A stretch of DNA of 64,000 nucleotides. Source: Verpa conica (Eukaryota; Ascomycota; Pezizomycetes; Pezizales; Morchellaceae). The position numbers and the translations under genes were made by a program. Below the pieces are notes generated by a model. The model searched no databases and was not told where the DNA came from. It was given only the letters and a program-made list of their open reading frames with translations. Within the stretch, counting starts at the first letter, position 1, and each line of letters begins with the position of its first letter. Shown piece by piece: positions 55,601 to 64,000 of the stretch. Where the stretch lies: positions 3,410,001-3,474,000 of the forward strand of contig JAUFSD010000001.1 of the NCBI GenBank assembly GCA_033030425.1, written 5' to 3'.

Positions 55601-58600
55601 CTTTTTTTTTTCAAACTGGCTGGGAACTTATGGTAGCAGCGGCGTAAAAACTTGAATTCTCGGGAAGAAACCACATCTTTAAAAAGCAATCCACGAAAAT
55701 TTCTTCACTTGACACTTTGTGACTCGTGATTGGCGATCTCATGCACACGGGCTTTGAGTCCCAAAATTGATGCCTTGATGAAAATGGAAAAATTTTATGA
55801 AACGCTCCCTAGCCTTGAATAATTATTCTTAGTTGCTCTCGTGGCGCTATACTATGTTGTACTGAATAGAATGAGGCACAATTTCCCCGAGTGATATCTC
55901 ATGATGAGACGTCAGTACTACCAGAATGATATGTAAACTACGGGAAGGACCAGAAACCCCCTTAAAACAGGGCGCAAATATATTGAGAAGGCTCTTCTAC
56001 CACTAAATCACGTGCTTTAATCCACGTAATACCGCATTTGGTTCTCTGTAGTCCTAAGTCGCAGATAACGTATTCAGCACGCTAACATATATTCTAGGAC
56101 ACCCTAGCGTAGTAAGACATGACTATGGGCCATATTATTATGTGGCCTGTGCCTGAAGCTTAACGGTCTGGCAGCAAGAGAAGCTAGACATGGCATCATG
56201 GATGCCATGCGCGATGGTATAACGCTTAAGAACCCGGGTGAAACTAGGGGGTTAGTTTTTTCTTGGTGGTCCTCTCTTGCAAATGTCATGTTCCAGCCTC
56301 AAGATGACGCATCCATAATTTGCCAGGGGAAATATTGGCAAAACCAAATGCACGGGGTCTTCGGCAAGTACCGGGGCAATTTATTTAACGGAGACATGAC
56401 GAAGCGGAGTCAAACCTCCGGTAACTATGATAGCCTCAAGGTCCAAGCCTTGCATCGGGAGTGGCTGTGGGAGGGGGGGGTTTGAGAGCAAATCAAACCC
56501 CCTCCATACCTAGAAGAGAAGAATGCTGGAAGAGTTCTGCGGGCCCTCTTAGTCTAGTTCATTTTTTTCAGCGAGTGAGTAATCATGACTTACCGGAGTA
56601 AGTTATAAGCCCCCCTATCGATTCGCAGCAAGAATCGATCATAAGCTTGTCAAAGCGTATGACACGTGGACTCGGAGCTTCTTGCGTTTTCTGCTAGCAA
56701 TGAAAGACACCCATCGACACCTCAGAATTGAGATCGCGGAAGATTTGCAAATAAGCAACGTACGAGTACCAGTGAAGATCGTAGTCGAGTGGAAGTCTCT
56801 AAATCCCTGTTCGGGAACTGGAGTAAGTAAATAAGGCTACGCTCCGGATGAACTTGGCAAGACACACAGCATAGCCAATGCTCGTGACTTTAGCTCAATG
56901 CATGACTACTTGCTTTGCTTGATCAGCATGCCAGAAACATACAGCAGCAGAAATCGCACATGTCCACGTGCTTCGGGGCCTCCTTAATCAAGCCAAGTAC
57001 CGGTAGAAGGAGTCTGGGCCTGCATAGGGCGGCCGAAGAGCGGACCACACGGACATCGAAGCCGAAAATATTCACGGCATACCCCGCACTGGTATCGTGA
57101 GAGATAATGTAAAATACATTCTTAAGACTATACTCTCCCGACTTGAACCGAGTCTTTTGGGGGAAATTTCCCAGACTGTTCCTTGGCCCGTTTGAAATCG
57201 TAAACACGGGAATCGAAGATAAGGCGAGCCATACCAACCACCCCCATCATGTACCACACCGGAGTATTTATCTCGATAGTCCAATGTCTGTGTGATACAC
57301 ACATGATACACAAAATGCCCCAAATAAGATAACCTTAAGTAAATACTCACTTGGTGAGTAAGTAAGCAAAGTTGTACCCGTGCGGGAGCGTCGTAACTTG
57401 TAGCCGACAAATAGAAAATAAATAAAAATGCAACCTCCCGTGCCCGGTATAAAAGCGTAAAGCAGTATTCACTTATTTAGAGGTACCTCACAGGTAAATA
57501 TGTATCTTATCTACCCATTGATAGAGACTGTTGAGCACAGAAGGTTGTCTGGTCTGGTCCCGAAACACTATTGGGGGCTCGGTGGGATGGGGACTCCATG
57601 TCGGCGTACTCTAGAACTGGTATGAAGCCCGACTTTTATTTCGGGCCAAGCAGCCTAGACTTTTGCGCATCTGATAATTCAAATCAACAGCAGCCAATGA
57701 GCTCGACTTTACCCAAATACGAGGCGGAAATCAGAGTGTTCCTCACTCTCAACACAACATCTATCAGTCCGGGACCGAACCCGTGAATCTAACTGGAAAC
57801 CTTCGCTGCTAGTATGTTTCCTAACGATGCATGCACGCGCTTATGTCCCAAAACGCCTACCGATGCTGCAAAGCGGGAGAGCCACTTCTGAAACTCTTCT
57901 CAACCATATGTGCACCCAAACGCTCCGGTAAAGAAAAGAAAAGACAATACAACCTCTTCTTTTTTTTCCTTCTTTCTTTCGGTGTTATATCGGCATGGGA
58001 AGCTCCGGATCTCCGATTTTATCTGGAGCGTGTATGCCGGCGGCTGGCGCTGTCGGGGAACGGGGTGGGCAACTCGACTCGGTCGTGGTTGCCCCCTTCA
58101 TGAATCATGATCATCAGCCTGCATAAGGAAGCGAGCCATAGGGAGGCCAATAAAGCGGGGCTGTGTGTCAGTATAAGGGCGGATGCGCATTCCAAGGCAA
58201 GAAGGGGGGCCAGTTGGTTTCAAGCCAATGCGGGGGAACCACCAGCGCCGTCATCATCTAGCTGACGTGACGAATGGAAGGAGCTCTCCAGTGTTTTTTT
58301 TTTCTGGGCTGGCATTAGGTCGATACAGCGCGCGCGCGTGTGAAGACCCACCGCGTAAAAGAAAAAATACATGTAGGGTTATGGAAAGCGCTTGGTCGTA
58401 CAAGGAAACCACAGGACTTCTAGGCGTGATAATCCCCCAAATTTCGTAGTGTCATGGCATAGATCTGGTCTAGAAATACAAGCTGGGTCTTGCTAGCATA
58501 CCCCCGGCCCATTCCGATAGAAGCGCAGGCTCTCCACCAACACATCCATCCCATCATCTTCTAGAACAACATGAAACGAAGAGAACCAGGTTGCCGGCTG

Positions 58601-59583
58601 ACGCTCAATTTCAAGAGCCGCCAGTTCGGTTCGTAATGACCCAACTCCTCGTTCGCCTCATGCATGCATCTCTATTCCTGGCACCTAATATGTACACATG
58701 CAGGCTGTGTCGCTAAAAATGACGAAGAAAAAAACTTCAAGGGTAACACATCTCTACTGTGTGAATTACTTATGGCTTCCAAACCATGAAATACAAACTA
58801 ATAATAATCAGGCCGCCGTACATATACCCATACCGAAATCAACCATGAAAAACAAGAAATATCTAATGTACATAATAATACTGGATGTCTTGATACCACC
58901 AAACCGTCCGAAAAAAAAAATTCGAAAAAACCATATCTTTACTCGCCGCCCCTCGCCTGTGAATATTCCAAAAAGGACAAATAAAAAGAATAAAGAGCCC
59001 AAGTAATGAAGTACAACCCATGCGTGTGTCAATGAAAGATATCTGAAATATAGTTAAAAGTTTAGTGAAAAGAAACAAGGCGGCACAAAATATAACCAAG
59101 AGATATGAAGTTTCTTTTTGAAAAGGAAATATAGAAGAGTAAATAAAAAAACTGGCATGGGTCACAATCGATTGCCGAAAGACAGTATTTGGTCCGGGAA
59201 AGTTGGGGGATAAGCGGTTCTGGTCTAAGTGTGGGGGTACTGGAGTCCAGATCTACCAGGGGCGTCGTGAAAGGTGACCCATCGCAGCACCGTAACCCAT
59301 TCTTCGCTAGTCCTCTCTATCCGAACTCTGCAAGATCCCCCCCCTCAACCCGATAAAAAGATCCCGGAATTCCACGACGCCGCCATAGTCCCCTTTTTTT
59401 TCGGATATCCACGTGCGCCTATTCCCGAATCCTCGCTGAATGACAAAAGAAATCAAAATGCAATGTGGTGGGAACGAAAGCCAAAACAACCATCGCAACA
59501 TAACACCAAACAAGAATCCAACCCTAAAAACATGATAAATCGCCAAAACGCTCAAACCCCAAATATCAAAACATCATGACCCC
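52637..59583. other. 7-kb region without a supported gene
   Basis: Apart from 3' flanks of DPL1 and the Medusa gene, no frame here has a recognisable domain. 52.7-55.0 kb is AT-rich. 55.0-58.6 kb is richer in GC, with several 60-110-residue frames on both strands (for example 56198-56485 and 57072-57410) that show no family pattern or consistent splicing. It may hold regulatory DNA, long non-coding RNA or a fast-evolving gene. No terminal repeats were identified. Confidence 0.45.
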
Positions 59584-61865
59584 TCAAGGAACGTTAGCAT
59601 CGCTTGGTAGCTGCACCGGTGGCCCACTTCCAGAAACAGGTTCTCTGTCTTCAGATGTGATTGGGCCATGCGAGTAGTGGACAACCTGTGCTCCTGCGGG
59701 GTTTGCTGTTGTAGAATTAGCCTCAAGGTATGCTGCCATGTCCCAGGCGCGTTGTCCTGAAGGAGGTGGGGCGAGCGGTTGTTGTGGGTGCCACATGCCA
59801 CCATGCGTATTTGGGGGTGGTGGGAGTGCCGCGTGAGGCTGTAAATCTTGTCCTCCACTACGTTGTATAGGTGGAGAAGTCGTAAGAGGAGGCTGTTTTA
59901 GGGAAGGCGGACCGGCAGTGCCAGTTATTGACGTGGAAGACCCAGAAGATGATTTAGAATCCACCGCGGATGGAGGTGAAGGGACACGCGATGGAGGAGC
60001 ATCCGAAGGACCGGTCTGAGCAGACTCACCAGGTCCTCCTGGGTATGCAGAACCTCCAGGGGCAGTGGGAATTACCGAAGCAGTTGAAGAATAACTGGCA
60101 GACTTTGGAATAATCAGACTATGGGAATAAAAGTACGATGTTTGGGTTTACTCACATATTTACCAATAATCTTCTTCAGAGCATGACTTAAAATACTCCA
60201 TGGGAATACCTTGACGTCCTTCTCAATATTCCGGGGCTTGGGGTTCGGGAAGGCCATGATGAGCTTGAAGAAGTTCTCGCTATCAGGCTTCGCTTTAGAG
60301 ACCGTCAATGGCTTGAACCCCTCCAAATTTCTCCGAATCCTGTTCTTCTCCTCTACTGTAAACCTAACCGCAATCAAAGACTCAAGCAGATAAATGCAGT
60401 CTACACTAGTAACATAGCAGTCCTGCTTTTCCGCCCACCAGATACAACTTATGCAAATACTGTTTGGTTGTCTGTCGTTTGGTGCAACGGGCCGGAAAGT
60501 TGTGTGAATTGTGCTCCCCTTCTGTCGTCGCCAAAACTGTACTAGTCGTCGCCTATTTCCCCACTCCTCGGAGTTCCAGTGACGTGACATATCATTTAAT
60601 TCCCCTTGGATTTCAAGAAGCGCCTTGTGTGGGTAAATTCCATAAGGGTTGAAACCAGTTCCTGTACCACTAGGTCCCCCCTGAACAGCCCCAGGTGCAG
60701 TATGCGTTGACTGTTGAAGGGTGGATGTTCTGATCAGTGTTGGATTTGGAGTGTTTGAAGGGGAAGGTAATGAAGGAGGCTGCTGGTCTGGAGGGCCATC
60801 GTTTCTGATAGGTCGGCCTGACTGTGGTACAGCAGATGCCTGCGTACCGGACGGTTGAACAGGGTACTGCTGAGCCCATGGCTGCCCTGCTTGAGTAGCT
60901 GACTGCTGAGGTCCCTCTGTAGAGTATGGGCCATAGGTATAGTTCCGCGGCGGTGATGTCTGTGGCTGGTATCCAGGAGCATGTGTTGCCTGTTCAGGAT
61001 GATCATACCCAGAATAGATACCATAACTTCTCTCTGTACCTGTATGGGATGCATAGGGTGGGTATTGACCAGGTCCTGAAGACTGGTATCCATAACCGTA
61101 ATCCTCACTCTTTGGCCGTATGGGTTGAGTGACAGAACGCTTTGCTGGACTTCTAGTTGTAGAATCTTCTGGCTCAGCTGTAAGTTTACGCTTCCGCACC
61201 GTTGCTCGAGGTGGCGAGCTGTAAGACGACTGTTGCGGTGCTGCATCTGTGTATGTAAAGGTACCAACATCTACAGTTCCCAACTCTTGACCTTCTTCAT
61301 CTTCCATATTCATGTATACAGTAACTTGTGGGGCCACCCAGCCTGTCAGTGCAAAAGCAGGTACCTCACCAGATAATCGGTACATCCCAGCTCCTTCGTT
61401 CTTGTGGATAGTTGTGTTGCACCTTCTTGAGCCAAACATGAATCTGAACTGCCGTGAATCGGCTATCAAGTCTGTAGGGCATTGAAGGAATACATTGAAT
61501 GGTGCTCCCTCAGAACCAAGATGAGGGGTGTATGCTATTACTCTAGGTACCAACGGAGCTGCTTGATGCTCTTCATATCCTCGTGATGAATAAGTAGCTT
61601 CACCTATTGCTGAAGCGTGTTGTTGCGACTGTGAGTGACCATGAGGGGTATGGGCTGGTTGCTGCTGTTGTTGTGTTGATGTCGCATAGTGAGGTTGAGA
61701 TGTATAGGCTCCATAGGAAGCTTGAGGGTTAGGCAAGTGCTGGCCTTGAGGCCTAGTGTCGTACTCTAAAAGAGATAATTTAGCTATCCACATCCTCAAG
61801 ATAGGTACCAGGGGGGACTAGATCTTACCCGGCTGCTGCTGGGGAGATTTCCCGTAGGCCGACAT
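59584..61865 (-). CDS. medA: Medusa-type developmental regulator (MedA/acon-3 family)
   Basis: Nuclear regulator of conidiophore and fruit-body development in Aspergillus and Neurospora. Three exons, phase-checked: 61865-61829, 61765-60156 and 60102-59584 (721 residues). N-terminal Gln/Pro/Ser/Tyr-rich part, then an IPT-like block (PLVPRVIAYTPHLGSEGAPF, FRFMFGSRRCNTTIHK, GTVDVGTFTYTDA), a basic patch (VRKRKLTAEP..PAKR), and a long low-complexity region. The strongly conserved module follows: YVTSVDCIYLLESLIAVRF, TVEEKNRIRRNLEGFKP, PNPKPRNIEKDVKVFPWSIL, KKIIGKYSASYSS. The tail is Pro/Ser-rich. A start at 61865 (MSAYGKSPQQQP) is chosen; the frame stays open upstream without an ATG, and a 5'-leader intron ending CATCCAG near 62000 is likely. 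Confidence 0.85.
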
Positions 61866-64000
61866 CGACAAGGTCCCGGCCGGGAAAGCTGACTTGGCCA
61901 GGAGGCCGTCTTCGTGATGGAACCCGCCCCGCAAGCTCGGGATATCTCGAAAGTCGTAGGCTGTATATGAAGACGGGATACCCGTCAGTTCTCTGGACTG
62001 GATGAGGAAGGTAGAAATATTAGCTTAGAACTTAGACAGCAAGGTGTAGACAGAGACAAGACAGTGTTGAGCATGCATAAACAAGCTGATAAAACAAATA
62101 GGATATATGGACAAATGAATGAATCAGAATATTAAAATTACCTCTGGAACGTGCGTGTATACTGCGCTGAGTGCCACGATGAAGGATGTAGGTGGATAAA
62201 ATGGGAAGATGTGAGGCCAAGGGAGGCAGGAAGAAGGCGGAAGATCTCCTTGCTTGGGGTTGGTATGTCTATGTAGGCTAGGGTGGTGACCAAGACGAGG
62301 CTGGTCGGGCTGGGGTAGCTAGTGCGAAGCGGTAAATAATAGCGTGATTGTCAAGGGTTCCTTGGTGTCCAACTACTGACTGAACTGCAATAGATTGCAG
62401 TTAATCACGTATTCTAGGAGAGCTGTAAACAACTCGAACGAAGATGACCGGCTGACTTGACTCTGTTCCAAATCTGTTCTTGAAGTAAAGCTGATGAGTG
62501 GGAGCCGATCAGTCACGGTATATGTACGACGAGGTGAGAGACACTGGAGAAGTTCCCTATGTGCAGGAACTGAGTTAGGAGAGGGTCAGTGGCGATGATT
62601 AAATGGTGGTGGCGCTGTAGGAGGAACAGGAGCTGAAGGGAGGCCCAAACAGAACAGGTGCAAGGGCAGCAACTATGTTGGTAAGGGGGAGGGGGGAGTG
62701 GAAGAAGGGGCTGTTGGAACGCGGATAGAAAGGAGGGGAGGGGACGAATGGTGTGGGTATGTACCTGGTATGTATGTATGGGAGGTGGGATCGAGATATG
62801 TGGATATGTTATGTTATTTGGTAGAGGCTCTTAGTAGGCAGGCACCCAGACCACAGCTAGGAAGCCGAGCCAAAGGTAACTCGAACAGTGCAGTAGTAAT
62901 ACGGTTCTCCGATCTGATCTCGCTCGAGATCTTGGATTGCTCGGAATCCAGGCAAACCTCCGGGCTCTCACACACACGAAATGGATCTACCCGTATGAGG
63001 TATGTATGAGGTACCCTGTGCTTATACACACGCACTTACTCGTATTATTTGATAGTAAAGGCGGAGACGACGACGGTGACGGAGATGAGGGCTGTGAAAG
63101 AAGAAAAAAAATAAAACAAAAAACACGACCACCCAACTTGCGTGTTGAATTATCCCAAATGTTCTAGGCTTGCTTGCGGGCTGTAAAAAAAAACGAAGGA
63201 CGGCGGCGGCGGACACAGGCGGGCAAGCCAACAGCAAAGCAAATCAAGCAGGCAAGAGGCAAGAGCTGAAGTGAGAGTACTGAGCTTGGTTTGTTGGAAA
63301 GTGAGTGACGAAAGCAGAGGAATATTATATGTCTGAAGACCCGAACAGCATGGACGCATTGAGCAAGGAGTGCAATAGGAGACAGAAACAGACCACAGAC
63401 TACTCTACTTATGACCATCTCCGTTGAGTTCTTCTCTGGCGACAAATAAAGAGACGCCCGCTGCGCGGTCGTGGTACGCAGCAGCTAACTCTCCAAGAGG
63501 TTGAGTGGCCCGAAAGCGATTGTGGACGTGAGCCCCCAGCCTCTCCAGCGCCCATTGCGGATGTGGGGAGAGAAAGGGAGCGAGTTGTTGATTTGCTCAT
63601 CAACAAGCCGCCATTCTGGTACCTACCCCTACCTCCGCCGCACCCAAGAAGTCGATCTTTTATTTTATTTATTTTTTCCTCTCCCTTCGTCTGCGCGTCG
63701 GAACGGGGTGTGTGTTGCTGAAAATACACAGGTAATAACTGGCAAGGATACGAATAGATCTGGCAAATCCAACCCAGAAACCTTAACCTGCAGCGCATCG
63801 CATTGTGCTGCACCTTGCGGAAGAGTTTTCCCTGCCGCACCCAGGCTCGGCGCTGCCGCTTGTTTCCGGCCACGATATCATAAGGATGAGAGGTCGCTGA
63901 GGCTGCTTCGCGCGCGTCCCCTGTTGCTTCGATATGTTGTGGTCCCACAGACCGCATGGCTGGGGAGCGGCCAGATGCATCCTGCCTGGTCGCCGAACGG
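61866..64000. promoter_or_regulatory. Long upstream and leader region of the Medusa gene
   Basis: 2.1 kb to the window end without a supported gene. An ATG-led frame at 62220 on the same strand runs into a likely leader intron (donor GTAATT near 62140, acceptor near 62000), so it could be an upstream reading frame in the transcript. Polypyrimidine tracts, CT runs and a palindromic GATCTCGCTCGAGATC (62915-62930) are present. Long leaders with upstream frames are known for medA in Aspergillus. Confidence 0.45.

Noticed and set aside
56104..57410. Several 60-110-residue frames on both strands
   Set aside because: Overlapping, without family motifs, splice consistency or start context.
63409..63957. 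182-residue minus-strand frame at the window end
   Set aside because: No domain; lies in the GC-rich region upstream of the Medusa gene. The window end prevents checking for a larger gene.

Overview
The window is eukaryotic and fits a filamentous ascomycete (Pezizomycotina). Its genes have short introns with GT..AG ends and CTAAC/CTAAY branch sites. Several families are fungus-specific: a V-ATPase c-prime proteolipid, a KRE6/SKN1 glucan-synthesis protein, MTC6 and a Medusa-type developmental regulator. One coding exon of an ankyrin-type gene survives only as debris. The species cannot be named from the sequence; an early-diverging class such as Pezizomycetes or Orbiliomycetes is a guess.

Layout. 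1-7.0 kb holds BST1 (cut by the window edge) and MTC6, which converge. 7.0-29.6 kb is an accessory island: minisatellites, a TET/JBP-like 2-oxoglutarate/Fe(II) oxygenase gene, a broken Helitron (Rep-helicase plus OB-fold partner), and a 10.0-kb Plavaka-type (CACTA-related) DNA transposon running from about 19,545 to 29,550. Three LTR-like insertions with exact 5-bp target duplications sit inside these elements (11424-12683, 15200-15558, 20718-21141), which dates them after the Helitron and the Plavaka element. 29.6-37.4 kb carries a 49-bp-arm perfect hairpin, a KRE6-type gene, ankyrin debris and a TA-flanked MITE. 37.4-52.6 kb is a dense housekeeping block: ZPR1, GPI8, VMA11, COX11 and COX12 (divergent), POL32 and HAM1 (divergent), FAP7 and DPL1 (divergent). 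52.6-59.6 kb shows no gene I can support. 59.6-61.9 kb is the Medusa homologue with a long upstream region reaching the window end.

How genes relate. BST1 and GPI8 both act on GPI anchors in the ER. COX11 and COX12 share one 320-bp divergent promoter and both serve cytochrome c oxidase. POL32 (replication) and HAM1 (nucleotide-pool cleaning) also share a divergent intergenic region.

Most unusual: the 10-kb Plavaka element is filled with more than 20 short imperfect palindromes of the form CCGRC...GYCGG. At least five of its seven roughly 50-bp introns contain one, and its ends carry a second palindrome class, TCTCCnGGAGA. This looks like a self-marking or binding-site system, or a source of introns, and I found no such array elsewhere in the window. 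Exon limits and spliced frames were worked out by eye and checked for phase where stated.
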